A stretch of DNA of 64,000 nt from Flavobacterium sp. KACC 22763. GTDB lineage: Bacteria > Bacteroidota > Bacteroidia > Flavobacteriales > Flavobacteriaceae. Within the stretch, counting starts at the first letter, position 1. Each line of letters opens with the position of its first letter. Under the pieces are notes generated by a model. That model searched no databases. It was not told the origin of the DNA and saw only the letters and a list, made by a program, of their open reading frames with translations. The stretch lies in contig NZ_CP117879.1 in NCBI RefSeq assembly GCF_028736155.1, positions 1,240,001 to 1,304,000 on the forward strand, read 5' to 3'. Below are positions 1 through 8,283 of the stretch, one piece after another. The position numbers were made by a program, and so were the translations under genes.

Positions 1-833
1 GCAAACTTGCCTTGTGTAAGAAAACGGATGCCAGCAATACCATCTAAAACCATACGGAAGAATATCACCCAGAATAATCCTCTTTTTGGCAGATTTTTGA
101 CCATCATTAATAATGAATTTCTAAAATTCAAATACGTTTTCTTAGGATTCCCTTGTTGTAGTGTTGCACCACCAACATGGTAAACAACAGATTGAGAATT
201 GTATTTTATAATATGTCCTTCATTTGCAGCTCTCCAGCATAAATCTATTTCTTCTTGATGTGCAAAGAAGCTTTCGTCAAAACCTCCTAATTCGTGATAG
301 ACTTTTTTTCTTATAAAGAAGCAAGCGCCAGAAGCCCAGAACAATTCAATGTTATCATCATATTGTCCGTTATCTTTTTCGATGGTTTCAAATACTCTTC
401 CTCTGCAGAAAGGAAAACCATATTTATCAATAAAACCACCCGCAGCTCCAGCATATTCAAAATATTCCTTATTCTTAAAATCAAGAATTTTTGGCTGAAT
501 AATGGCGGTTTGTTTTTCTTTTTCGAAAGTTTCAAGAATGGGTTTAAGCCAGTTCTGGGTAACTTCGATATCTGAATTTACTAAAGCGTAAATTTCTGCA
601 TCTATATGTTGTAGGGCATCATTATAGCCTTTTGCAAAACCATGATTGCCTGTGTTTTTTACAATTTTAACCGTAGGGAAATTTTGTTGGACGAATTCTA
701 CAGAGTTATCCGTAGAGTCATTATCAGCAACGTAAATTGTTGCTCCTTCTGAAAACTGAATAACAGATGGTAAAAATTGCTCCAGCAATTTTACTCCGTT
801 CCAATTTAAAATGACAACTGCTATTTTATCCAA
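1..833 (-). CDS. Family 2 glycosyltransferase (C-terminus outside window)
   Basis: About 277 codons of a GT-A fold glycosyltransferase that probably adds a sugar to a cell-surface glycan from a nucleotide-sugar donor. The protein begins DKIAVVILNWNGVKLLEQF, the usual GT2 nucleotide-binding strand. It continues with VADNDSTDNS, a VNSDIEV motif in the metal-binding DxD position, and the acceptor-side motif ELFWASGACFFIRKKV followed by GGFDESFFAHQEEIDLCWR. The frame has a TAA at 842-840 and the only start after it is TTG at 833-831, so a TTG start is inferred. It lies 24 bases downstream of the nuclease-like gene on the same strand. The acceptor is not predictable. Confidence 0.88.
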   Translation of the reverse strand, partial: MDKIAVVILNWNGVKLLEQFLPSVIQFSEGATIYVADNDSTDNSVEFVQQNFPTVKIVKNTGNHGFAKGYNDALQHIDAEIYALVNSDIEVTQNWLKPILETFEKEKQTAIIQPKILDFKNKEYFEYAGAAGGFIDKYGFPFCRGRVFETIEKDNGQYDDNIELFWASGACFFIRKKVYHELGGFDESFFAHQEEIDLCWRAANEGHIIKYNSQSVVYHVGGATLQQGNPKKTYLNFRNSLLMMVKNLPKRGLFWVIFFRMVLDGIAGIRFLTQGKF

Positions 834-857
834 AAGTACTTAATTATTTATTCTTTG

Positions 858-1310
858 TTAATGGTTTTCTTTATAGTCAGGAAGGTTTCTTAAAAACTCA
901 TATCGTTCGTTTTCAAAATCCATTTGACAATAAAAGTGGTTCAGTCCGTTTGTGACATTCAAAAACCGTGCCTGCATTGTCATATTGTAACGGGCAATTT
1001 GATCAAAAGTTGCCTGCGAGATTTTAACTTCAGGTGCTTTACACTCTACTAATATATGTATAGAGCCATCTGAGTTAAATACTACTACATCGTATCGTTT
1101 TCGTAATCCGTTGACAGTTAAAACTTTCTCTACGTTAATAAGTGATTTTGGATATTTTTTTTCATGCATCAAAAAATGAACTACATGTTGACGAACCCAT
1201 TCTTCTGGCGTGAGAATTATAAATTTTTTCCTGATTTCATCAAAAATAGACACTTTATTTTCGCTATTTTTGAATCGGAAAGTGTAAGCTGGGAAATTTA
1301 GTTTAAGCAT
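858..1310 (-). CDS. Orphan HsdR N-terminal-like (PD-(D/E)xK) protein
   Basis: A 150-residue protein matching only the N-terminal nuclease domain of type I restriction HsdR subunits (HSDR_N family). Visible motifs are IRKKFIILTPEEWVRQHVV, the RYDVVVF strand carrying the catalytic Asp, and ILVECKAP with the E-x-K pair. There is no helicase domain and no HsdM or HsdS nearby, so it is not a restriction system as such. I chose the start at 1310 (MLKLNFPAY) because relatives begin there; an ATG 11 codons upstream would extend into a palindromic spacer. It is divergent from holA, a placement I recall as common in flavobacteria. DNA binding or cleavage is inferred; its cellular role is unknown. Confidence 0.8.
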   Translation of the reverse strand: MLKLNFPAYTFRFKNSENKVSIFDEIRKKFIILTPEEWVRQHVVHFLMHEKKYPKSLINVEKVLTVNGLRKRYDVVVFNSDGSIHILVECKAPEVKISQATFDQIARYNMTMQARFLNVTNGLNHFYCQMDFENERYEFLRNLPDYKENH

Positions 1311-1343
1311 AAAGCAAAAATAAAAAATAGTTTCAGGTTTCAA

Positions 1344-1386
1344 GTTTAAAGTTTCAAGTTTTGAAGCAGAACTTGAAACTTTAAAC
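1344..1386. repeat. GTTTCA-type palindromic intergenic repeat
   Basis: A perfect 17-base inverted repeat (1344-1360 pairing with 1370-1386) built from AAGTTT/GTTTCA units, between the divergent nuclease-like gene and holA. The same family recurs at 49743-49799 and 63938-64000. Confidence 0.85.
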
Positions 1387-1403
1387 GTGAAACAAAAGAT
1401 TGA

Positions 1404-2408
1404 ATGGACGAAGTAGTAAAAATTGTTAATGATATAAAAGCCGGAGATATAAAACCGATTTATTTTTTAATGGGCGAAGAGCCTTATTATATAGATAAAT
1501 TGTCTGAATACATTGAACAGAATGTATTAGCTGAAGAAGAGAAAGGTTTTAATCAGACAGTTTTATACGGAAGAGATGTTTCTGTAGATGATATTATTTC
1601 AACGGCCAAGCGCTATCCTATGATGGCTGAACGTCAAGTTGTTATAGTGAAAGAAGCGCAGGATTTATCCAGAACAATTGATAAAATTGAATCTTATGTA
1701 GATAATCCTATGCAAACAACCGTTTTGGTTTTTTGCTATAAATATAAAACACTTGATAAACGTAAAAAGGTTACCAAATTATTAGCTCAGAAAGGTGTTG
1801 TTTACGAGAGTAAAAAACTATACGAAAATCAAGTAGGAGATTGGATCAAACGTGTTTTGGCTGGAAAAAAATATACTATTGATCCTAAAGCTAATGCCAT
1901 GTTGGTTGAGTTTTTAGGTACAGATTTGAGTAAAATTAATAACGAGCTTGAAAAACTGCAGATTATTTTACCTCAAGGAACCATGATTACGGCGGAACAT
2001 ATTGAAGAAAATATTGGTTTTAGTAAAGATTACAATGTTTTTGAACTCAGAAAAGCAATTGGAGAACGCAATCAGTTGAAAGCGTATAAGATAGCAGAAA
2101 ATTTTGCTCACAATCCAAAAGAATATCCTTTGGTTATGACGACTGGTTTGGTATTTGGTTTTTTTGTTCAGCTTTTAAAATATCATGGGTTAAAAGATAA
2201 AAGCGCTAAAAATGTGGCAACAGCGCTCGGAGTTAATCCGTATTTCTTAAAAGAGTATGATTTGGCTGTAAAAAATTATCCAATGCGAAAAGTAAGTCAA
2301 ATTGTTGGTGCTTTACGTGATATTGATGTTAAGAGTAAAGGTGTGGGAGCTAATGCTTTACCTCAATCTGATTTGTTAAAAGAAATGCTGTATAAAATTT
2401 TTAATTAA
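1404..2408 (+). CDS. holA: DNA polymerase III subunit delta
   Basis: A 334-residue clamp-loader delta subunit, the wrench that opens the sliding clamp during replication. The order of segments is typical: N-terminal IKPIYFLMGEEPYYIDKL, the RYPMMAERQVVIVKEAQDL strand, a middle AAA+ lid region (LGTDLSKINNELEKL) and a helical C-terminal collar domain. As in other delta subunits there is no functional Walker A motif. The length matches the family. The ATG at 1404 follows the palindromic repeat closely and no better start is visible. The neighbouring genes do not form an obvious functional operon with it. Confidence 0.95.
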   Translation: MDEVVKIVNDIKAGDIKPIYFLMGEEPYYIDKLSEYIEQNVLAEEEKGFNQTVLYGRDVSVDDIISTAKRYPMMAERQVVIVKEAQDLSRTIDKIESYVDNPMQTTVLVFCYKYKTLDKRKKVTKLLAQKGVVYESKKLYENQVGDWIKRVLAGKKYTIDPKANAMLVEFLGTDLSKINNELEKLQIILPQGTMITAEHIEENIGFSKDYNVFELRKAIGERNQLKAYKIAENFAHNPKEYPLVMTTGLVFGFFVQLLKYHGLKDKSAKNVATALGVNPYFLKEYDLAVKNYPMRKVSQIVGALRDIDVKSKGVGANALPQSDLLKEMLYKIFN

Positions 2409-2469
2409 GCCGTTAAAATTCACGATATTTGCCTTTCTAAAAATCTTGCATTAAAATATTTATAAAACT

Positions 2470-2652
2470 ATGGGAATGAATAAAAATACCATTTTAGGAT
2501 GGGCTACTTTAATAATGGTGCTTATGGGATTGTTGCTTATAGGTCTTGGAATCTTTAGGTACAGTGATGTTTCAGGCTGGGGATTTGCTGCTGTTGGAGT
2601 TGGTTTTTTTGCAAATGCCTGGGTGTTCAATGCTTTAAAAGGAAGAGTTTAA
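2470..2652 (+). CDS. Small two-helix membrane protein
   Basis: A 60-residue protein with two predicted membrane segments, roughly residues 8-27 and 36-54, rich in Gly, Leu and Val. It resembles a short flavobacterial membrane protein family that I remember under the label CAL67264-like, but no function is known. A GGGA-rich start region and clear hydrophobic periodicity support coding. It sits 61 bases after holA and is probably co-transcribed. Confidence 0.7.
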   Translation: MGMNKNTILGWATLIMVLMGLLLIGLGIFRYSDVSGWGFAAVGVGFFANAWVFNALKGRV

Positions 2653-2660
2653 AGTGTTTT

Positions 2661-2686
2661 GTAATTTATAGTTTATAGTTTGTTGT
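2661..2686. repeat. AT-rich repeat, left flank of four-helix-bundle gene
   Basis: Short units of the TTTATAG/TTTGTTG type directly before the start codon at 2688. An inverted relative (units such as CAATAAACAA) lies directly after the gene at 3082-3118. Confidence 0.5.
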
Positions 2687-2687
2687 T

Positions 2688-3077
2688 ATGGCAAAAATAA
2701 ATAGGTTTGAAGATTTAGAAATTTGGCAAAAAGCCAGAGAATTATGCCAATATGTCGAATTATTGATTCAGACTACAATTTTAAAAACAAATTATTCACT
2801 CAAAGACCAAATCGATCGAAGTTCAGGATCAATAATGGATAATATAGCAGAAGGTTTTGAAAGAAATGGGAACAGAGAATTTTTACAATTTTTAAGTATT
2901 GCAAAGGGTTCAGCAGGAGAAGTAAAATCACAATCTTACAGAGCTTTTGATAAAAAATTGATTTCAGAAGAGCAGCACTTGAAATTAAATGAAATGGCTC
3001 AAATAGAAAAAAATAAGATAGGAGCAATGATGAATTATTTAAGAAATTGTGAGTTCAAGGGGCTTAAATTCAAGTGA
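2688..3077 (+). CDS. Four-helix bundle protein (23S rRNA-IVS / S23 family)
   Basis: A 129-residue member of the four-helix bundle family first found inside intervening sequences of 23S rRNA genes. The signature is clear: FEDLEIWQKARELC at the N-terminus, LKDQIDRSSGSIMDNIAEGF in the second helix and FLQFLSIAKGSAGEVKSQ in the third. Here it is a stand-alone chromosomal gene rather than inside an rRNA. AT-rich inverted repeats flank it on both sides, which fits the reputation of this family as small mobile passengers. The biochemical function is not established. Confidence 0.9.
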   Translation: MAKINRFEDLEIWQKARELCQYVELLIQTTILKTNYSLKDQIDRSSGSIMDNIAEGFERNGNREFLQFLSIAKGSAGEVKSQSYRAFDKKLISEEQHLKLNEMAQIEKNKIGAMMNYLRNCEFKGLKFK

Positions 3078-3081
3078 TTCA

Positions 3082-3118
3082 ACAATAAACAATAAACAAA
3101 AAACAATAAACAAAAAAT
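3082..3118. repeat. AT-rich repeat, right flank of four-helix-bundle gene
   Basis: Four reiterations of an (A)ACAATAAACA-type unit between the four-helix-bundle gene and ettA, in inverted orientation relative to the left flank at 2661-2686. Confidence 0.6.
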
Positions 3119-3129
3119 AATAACATAAT

Positions 3130-4821
3130 ATGTCAGACGATAAGAAAGTAATTTTCTCAATGCAGAAATTGAGTAAAACCTATCAAGGAGCAGACAAACC
3201 AGTTCTTAAGAATATTTACCTTAGTTTCTTTTATGGTGCTAAGATTGGTATTTTAGGACTTAACGGTTCTGGAAAATCTTCACTTTTAAAAATTATTGCA
3301 GGAGTTGATAAAAATTATCAGGGAGATGTAGTTTTTCAACCAGGCTATACGGTTGGATACTTGGAGCAAGAGCCAATTCTTGATGATTCTAAAACAGTTA
3401 TCGAAATTGTTCGTGAAGGAGCTGCAGAAACGATGGCAGTTTTAGAAGAGTACAATCAAATTAATGATTTGTTTGGTCTTGAAGAAAATTACTCAGATCC
3501 AGATAAAATGGATAAATTGATGGACCGTCAAGCAGCATTGCAAGATAAAATTGATGCTCTTGGTGCTTGGGAAATCGATACTAAATTAGAAATCGCAATG
3601 GATGCATTGCGTACGCCTGAAGGTGATACGCCAATTAAAAACCTTTCAGGAGGAGAGCGTCGTCGTGTAGCTTTATGCCGTTTGCTATTGCAACAGCCAG
3701 ATGTATTGTTACTAGATGAGCCTACCAACCACCTTGATGCTGAGTCGGTTTTATGGTTAGAGCAGCACTTAGCGCAATATTCAGGAACTGTAATTGCTGT
3801 AACGCACGACCGTTATTTCTTAGATAATGTGGCAGGCTGGATTCTTGAGTTGGATAGAGGAGAAGGTATTCCATGGAAAGGAAATTATTCTTCTTGGTTG
3901 GATCAAAAATCAAACCGTTTGGCTCAAGAAGAAAAAGTGGCTTCTAAACGTAGAAAAACTTTAGAGCGTGAGTTGGAGTGGGTTCGTCAAGGAGCAAAAG
4001 GTCGCCAGACAAAACAAAAAGCGCGTTTACAGAACTACGACAAATTATTGAATGAAGATCAAAAACAATTGGATGAGAAACTAGAGATTTATATTCCAAA
4101 TGGTCCTCGTTTAGGAACAAATGTTATTGAAGCTAAAAATGTTGCTAAAGCTTTTGGCGATAAATTATTGTATGACAATTTGAATTTTACTTTGCCACAA
4201 GCTGGTATTGTTGGAATTATTGGGCCAAACGGTGCTGGTAAATCGACTATTTTCAAAATGATTATGGGAGAGCAAGCTACTGACAGCGGGGAATTTTCAG
4301 TTGGAGACACAGTAAAAATTGCTTACGTAGATCAGTCACACGCGAACATTGATCCGAATAAATCAATCTGGGAGAATTTTGCCGATGGTCAGGAATTGAT
4401 TATGATGGGGGGAAAGCAAGTTAACTCGAGAGCTTACTTATCACGTTTCAACTTTGGTGGTGGAGAGCAAAACAAAAAAGTTTCAATGCTTTCAGGTGGA
4501 GAACGTAACCGTTTACACTTAGCAATGACATTGAAAGAAGAAGGAAACGTGCTTTTACTGGATGAGCCTACGAATGACCTTGACGTAAATACACTTCGTG
4601 CACTTGAAGAAGGTTTGGAGAATTTTGCTGGTTGTGCTGTAATTATTTCTCACGACAGATGGTTCTTGGATAGAATTTGTACACACATTTTAGCTTTTGA
4701 AGGAGATTCTGAAGTTTATTTCTTTGAAGGAAGTTTTACTGAATACGAAGAAAACAAAAAGAAACGTCTAGGTAATGACTTAACCCCAAAACGTATTAAA
4801 TACAGAAAATTAATCAGATAA
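3130..4821 (+). CDS. ettA: Energy-dependent translational throttle protein EttA (ABC-F ATPase)
   Basis: A 563-residue ABC-F protein with two ATPase domains and no membrane segments. EttA binds the ribosomal E site and links translation to the ATP/ADP ratio. Domain 1 (about 8-255) has GLNGSGKSS, LSGGERRRVAL and DEPTNHLD. The linker at about 255-325 is highly basic and contains ELEWVRQGAKGRQTKQKAR, the P-site tRNA interaction motif typical of EttA. Domain 2 (about 330-545) has GPNGAGKST, LSGGERNRLHLAM and DEPTNDLD. Length and linker fit EttA better than an antibiotic-resistance ABC-F. A terminator follows the gene. Confidence 0.93.
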   Translation: MSDDKKVIFSMQKLSKTYQGADKPVLKNIYLSFFYGAKIGILGLNGSGKSSLLKIIAGVDKNYQGDVVFQPGYTVGYLEQEPILDDSKTVIEIVREGAAETMAVLEEYNQINDLFGLEENYSDPDKMDKLMDRQAALQDKIDALGAWEIDTKLEIAMDALRTPEGDTPIKNLSGGERRRVALCRLLLQQPDVLLLDEPTNHLDAESVLWLEQHLAQYSGTVIAVTHDRYFLDNVAGWILELDRGEGIPWKGNYSSWLDQKSNRLAQEEKVASKRRKTLERELEWVRQGAKGRQTKQKARLQNYDKLLNEDQKQLDEKLEIYIPNGPRLGTNVIEAKNVAKAFGDKLLYDNLNFTLPQAGIVGIIGPNGAGKSTIFKMIMGEQATDSGEFSVGDTVKIAYVDQSHANIDPNKSIWENFADGQELIMMGGKQVNSRAYLSRFNFGGGEQNKKVSMLSGGERNRLHLAMTLKEEGNVLLLDEPTNDLDVNTLRALEEGLENFAGCAVIISHDRWFLDRICTHILAFEGDSEVYFFEGSFTEYEENKKKRLGNDLTPKRIKYRKLIR

Positions 4822-4846
4822 GAGTCTGAAATTTTTAAATATAAAA

Positions 4847-4886
4847 AATCCCAAATTCCAATTTAAGTGAATTTGGGATTCTTGTT
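4847..4886 (+). terminator. Rho-independent terminator after ettA
   Basis: A perfect 12-bp stem (4847-4858 with 4869-4880), a 10-base loop and a T-rich tail. It sits between convergent ettA and the DCC-family gene and could also act on the minus strand. Confidence 0.85.
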
Positions 4887-4921
4887 TTTATTAGGTTTTT
4901 CTGTTTTATTTGTCATTTTTC

Positions 4922-5329
4922 TTAAAGAAATTTAGCTTTCAACTCCGGAGTTGGAATCATGCAGCTTTCTTTCTTTCCATACCAATTGTATCTGTTCTTT
5001 GCAACATAATCATAAATTCTATCGCTGATAAAAATGGGTACAATTCTAAAAATCGGAGTCAGTTTCCAAAGTCCTCCAAAATTTTTAGCAATTTCAATAA
5101 TCGCTGAAGATTTATAAAAGTAAGCTGTTTTTGGATCATACAAAATAATGCTGTCCATTTTAGAAAAGCTGATTCCCAAATGTTTACAGATTAAAACACC
5201 CAAATCTGATTGCAATGAAACAAATCTGAAAATGTCTTTTTTGTCATGGTTTATAATAAATTGTACAGCAGAACTGCACAGGTTACAAACTCCGTCAAAA
5301 AGAACTATTTTTTTGTTTTTTGCAGTCAT
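4922..5329 (-). CDS. DCC-family thiol-disulfide oxidoreductase (DUF393)
   Basis: A protein of about 135 residues with the family hallmark KIVLFDGVCNLCSSAVQF, where the C-x-x-C pair forms a thioredoxin-like redox site. FRFVSLQSDLG follows, with a hydrophobic C-terminal half. Members are small predicted redox proteins with unproven substrates. I place the start at the ATG at 5329, because the 12 codons of the longer frame up to 5365 are translated from a dispersed repeat (5325-5348) and look artefactual. The gene lies downstream of the GIY-YIG gene on the same strand. Confidence 0.85.
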   Translation of the reverse strand: MTAKNKKIVLFDGVCNLCSSAVQFIINHDKKDIFRFVSLQSDLGVLICKHLGISFSKMDSIILYDPKTAYFYKSSAIIEIAKNFGGLWKLTPIFRIVPIFISDRIYDYVAKNRYNWYGKKESCMIPTPELKAKFL

Positions 5330-5348
5330 TGCGAGGTACGAAGCAATC
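5325..5348. repeat. Dispersed 24-base repeat, left copy
   Basis: A copy of the GTCATTGCGAGG-(A/T)ACGAAGCAATC element. It overlaps the start codon of the DCC-family gene and matches the inverted copy at 5734-5757 with one mismatch. Confidence 0.85.
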
Positions 5349-5378
5349 TCACGATGTTTTTCCATTACAATTTTATTG

Positions 5379-5684
5379 TTATATAGTCATTATATTTTCA
5401 ATTTCATCAAATAGATCTTCCCATTTTGGATTTATAGAACGGATTAAATTATTTTTAGCTTCTCTAGATCCCGCCTTTATTTGTTTTTCCCTTGCAATTG
5501 CATCCTCAATCCATTGAAATTGTTCGTAGTAAACTAGAATGTTGAGATTGTATTTTGCTGAAAATGATTTAGGATATTTTTTGTTTTTATGTTCTAAGAT
5601 TCTTTTGGGAAGATTTGATGTTACTCCAACATACACGACTGTTTGATATTTGTTTGTTATAATATATACAAATCCTGGTTTCAT
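5379..5684 (-). CDS. GIY-YIG nuclease family protein
   Basis: A compact GIY-YIG domain of 101 residues from the ATG at 5684. MKPGFVYIITN and VVYVGVTSNLPKRILEHK supply the two signature strands and the catalytic Arg. REKQIKAGSREAKNNLI supplies the metal-binding Glu, and NPKWEDLFDE ends the domain as in other single-domain members. Such proteins are common in Bacteroidetes but their substrates are unknown. Twelve codons further upstream (to 5720) also remain open but do not resemble the family. The gene is bracketed by inverted copies of a 24-base repeat, suggesting it was acquired or spread with them. Confidence 0.9.
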   Translation of the reverse strand: MKPGFVYIITNKYQTVVYVGVTSNLPKRILEHKNKKYPKSFSAKYNLNILVYYEQFQWIEDAIAREKQIKAGSREAKNNLIRSINPKWEDLFDEIENIMTI

Positions 5685-5733
5685 ATTTTCTTTTTTAAGT
5701 TTTGTTAATTTGAAGAGCAACCATACTTAGTGT

Positions 5734-5757
5734 GATTGCTTCGTTCCTCGCAATGAC
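5734..5757. repeat. Dispersed 24-base repeat, inverted right copy
   Basis: GATTGCTTCGTTCCTCGCAA followed by TGAC, the reverse complement of 5325-5348 except for one base. Together the two copies enclose the GIY-YIG gene in a segment of about 430 bases. Confidence 0.85.
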
Positions 5758-6005
5758 AAAACTAGCGAAAATATAATTTGTAAGTTTTTTATTATTTATA
5801 GATATTGGTTATTTGTTTTTCTTATTTGATAAATTCTATTAATTAAAAACGACTTACATAAATTGTTTTAATTGAGTTTTTGAAAAATAGCGATGTGATT
5901 TTATGCGAAAACGAAAATCGTTTCTTAAATCGGCTTATTTTAATTTTGATATTTTTTAACCATTTTTAAAGACTCAAAAGCTATTGTTTTTTGGACTGAG
6001 AAAAA

Positions 6006-8171
6006 TTATTTTTTGACAGCTTCTACCAATTCTAGTTCATCGAGATTTACTTTCGAAGTAAAAATACCATAATTGACAGTTGCTTTGTTTTTTTCGATCG
6101 AATCGATACTTCCAACAGATCTTCCGTCAAGCATTCTTACTCGGTCACCAACTTTTAAGATTGGTTTTGGTTTTTCGACAACAGGTTTTAGTTTTTTCTC
6201 TTTTTTCTCTTTTCGAATTTCCTCAACTTTCACTTGTACTTCAGCCAAAACTTCTTTTTGTTTTTCAACTTTTGCTTTGACTTCTTTTGGAGTTGCTTTT
6301 TTTCGTTTCGAATTTTCAATTTCAACAATTTTCAAAAACTCACCAATTAGTTCTTTTTTATTTTTGTTGTTGAAATACTTCTCGGCTATATCATCAATTT
6401 TTTGTCCAATATAAATTATCTTTTGATTACTGTCGTACAATTCCTGATAGCTTTCTAATTTCTGTTGGATTCTAGTATTGATGTTTTCCATCTTTTTACT
6501 TTCTTCACGAGCACGAGTTTCTTCTTCTTTTAAATTCAAAGAAGTTTTTTCCAACTTCGAACGTTCTTTTTGAAGAGTAGCAATGGTTTTATCAAAACGA
6601 ACTTTTCCGACTTCAATTTTCTTTTTCGCACGATTAATTAATCCAAACGGAATTCCATTTTTTTGAGCTACCTCAAAAGTAAAAGAACTTCCTGCTTGAC
6701 CCAAAGCTAATTTATACATGGGTTCAAGAGATTTTTCATCGAACATCATATTGGCATTTGTCGCATAAGGCAATTCGTTTGCCAGAATTTTTAAATTAGA
6801 ATAATGCGTCGTAATAATACCGAAAGCTTCACGATGATAAAATTCTTCCAAGAAAATTTCAGCCAAAGCTCCTCCAAGTTCAGGATCAGAACCTGTTCCA
6901 AACTCATCGATTAAAAACATGGTTTTTTTATTACATTTCTTTAAAAAGTAATTCATGTTTTTTAATCTATAACTATATGTACTTAAATGATTTTCAATAG
7001 ATTGATTATCTCCAATATCAGTTAAGATTCTGTCAAACAAGAAAGTTTCGCTTCTTTCGTGAACTGGAATCAAAATTCCAGATTGAAGCATTAATTGTAA
7101 TAGTCCTACCGTTTTTAATGAAATGGTTTTTCCTCCAGCATTTGGTCCAGAAATTACAATAATTCTGTTTTCTTGTTTTAACTCAATGGTTTGCGGATGC
7201 GTAACTTCTTTTTTCTGTTTGTTGTTTAAATATAAAATAGGATGATATGCTTCTCTAAAGAATAATCTTCTTTCTTCTGTAATTGTTGGCAAGATTGCAT
7301 TGATACGATTAGCATATTTTGCTTTACCTGCAACAACATCAATATCGCTTAAAAAATCTTGATATTCAATTAATAAAAGAAGATAAGGACGAATTACGTT
7401 TGATAGATTTTTTAAAATTCTTGTAATTTCTTCTTTCTCTTCGTATTCTAAGTTGGCTAATTCTCTCGAATATTTCAAAGTAGCTTCAGGTTCGATATAA
7501 GCAATGCTTCCAGTTTTTGAGCTTCCTAAAATAGAACCTTTTACTTTACGACGATACATCGCTAGAACTGCCAAAACTCTACGGTTTTGCACAAAGCTTT
7601 CTTTGATGTCGTCCAAATATCCTAAACTATTGTACTGAGTTAGAGCTACACCAAAACTTTGATTCACTTTTCCGCGAACCAGGTTCATGTTCTTGCGAAT
7701 TCCAGAAAGGGCAGGAGAAGCATTGTCTTTTATTTCTCCGTATTTATCTACAATGGCATCAATTGCAGTTATAATGTCTTTGGTTAATTCTACTCTTGAA
7801 GCCCTCGCGTTTAAGTTTGGATAATAATCGTCGAATTTTTTAAGGAAATTTAATAAGACATTTGTTGTAGCAGAAAGATTAGCGATTTTTCTAAAACTTC
7901 CTACTTCAAGAAAACTGTCTTCGATGGCAAGAAATTTAATTTCGTGCGTTATGGCGTCAAATCCGTGATTCGGAATGGCGTTATTATTTTGGAAAGAAGA
8001 CACATACTCTGATGTCTGCATCAGAGATTGCATAAGTTCTTCCTTATCTCTAAATGGTTTTATTTGTAAAGCCTTTTCTTTTCCAATATCGGTATTGCAA
8101 CCATCAGAAATGGTTTCAAGTACCGTTGGGAATTGTAAATCTTGTAATGTTTTTTCTGTAATAGATATCAT
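6006..8171 (-). CDS. MutS2-like DNA-binding ATPase lacking the Smr domain
   Basis: A 721-residue MutS2-type protein. Residues about 1-330 form the core/lever helices. The ATPase has its P-loop GPNAGGKT at 342-349 and a Walker B strand MFLIDEFGTGSDPELGGAL, followed by GIITTHYSNLKILA. A long charged coiled coil (about 510-660) follows, then a KOW-like segment KVGDRVRMLDGRSVGSID at the C-terminus. Canonical MutS2 continues into a C-terminal Smr endonuclease domain; here the protein stops right after the KOW-like part. MutS2 proteins suppress recombination or act on stalled ribosomes; which applies is not shown. It is divergent from ung. Confidence 0.88.
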   Translation of the reverse strand: MISITEKTLQDLQFPTVLETISDGCNTDIGKEKALQIKPFRDKEELMQSLMQTSEYVSSFQNNNAIPNHGFDAITHEIKFLAIEDSFLEVGSFRKIANLSATTNVLLNFLKKFDDYYPNLNARASRVELTKDIITAIDAIVDKYGEIKDNASPALSGIRKNMNLVRGKVNQSFGVALTQYNSLGYLDDIKESFVQNRRVLAVLAMYRRKVKGSILGSSKTGSIAYIEPEATLKYSRELANLEYEEKEEITRILKNLSNVIRPYLLLLIEYQDFLSDIDVVAGKAKYANRINAILPTITEERRLFFREAYHPILYLNNKQKKEVTHPQTIELKQENRIIVISGPNAGGKTISLKTVGLLQLMLQSGILIPVHERSETFLFDRILTDIGDNQSIENHLSTYSYRLKNMNYFLKKCNKKTMFLIDEFGTGSDPELGGALAEIFLEEFYHREAFGIITTHYSNLKILANELPYATNANMMFDEKSLEPMYKLALGQAGSSFTFEVAQKNGIPFGLINRAKKKIEVGKVRFDKTIATLQKERSKLEKTSLNLKEEETRAREESKKMENINTRIQQKLESYQELYDSNQKIIYIGQKIDDIAEKYFNNKNKKELIGEFLKIVEIENSKRKKATPKEVKAKVEKQKEVLAEVQVKVEEIRKEKKEKKLKPVVEKPKPILKVGDRVRMLDGRSVGSIDSIEKNKATVNYGIFTSKVNLDELELVEAVKK

Positions 8172-8196
8172 TATATATCGTAAGTTGTAAAGATTT

Positions 8197-8204
8197 CAAA
8201 GTTA
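8197..8204 (-). promoter_or_regulatory. Candidate -7 element for the mutS2-like gene
   Basis: Minus-strand TAACTTTG fits the Bacteroidetes TAnnTTTG box and lies 26 bases before the start. No TTG is seen at the expected upstream spacing, so support is partial. Confidence 0.4.
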
Positions 8205-8283
8205 CAAAGTTTTAAAAATTAAATGGCACTAATAATTGGTAGTTTGAATAAAACTTTGCTTTATTTGTAATAAAATTTGTAAA

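Noticed and set aside
3082..3118. Regular short repeats as a CRISPR array
   Set aside because: Units are about 10 bases with no unique spacers and no cas genes nearby.
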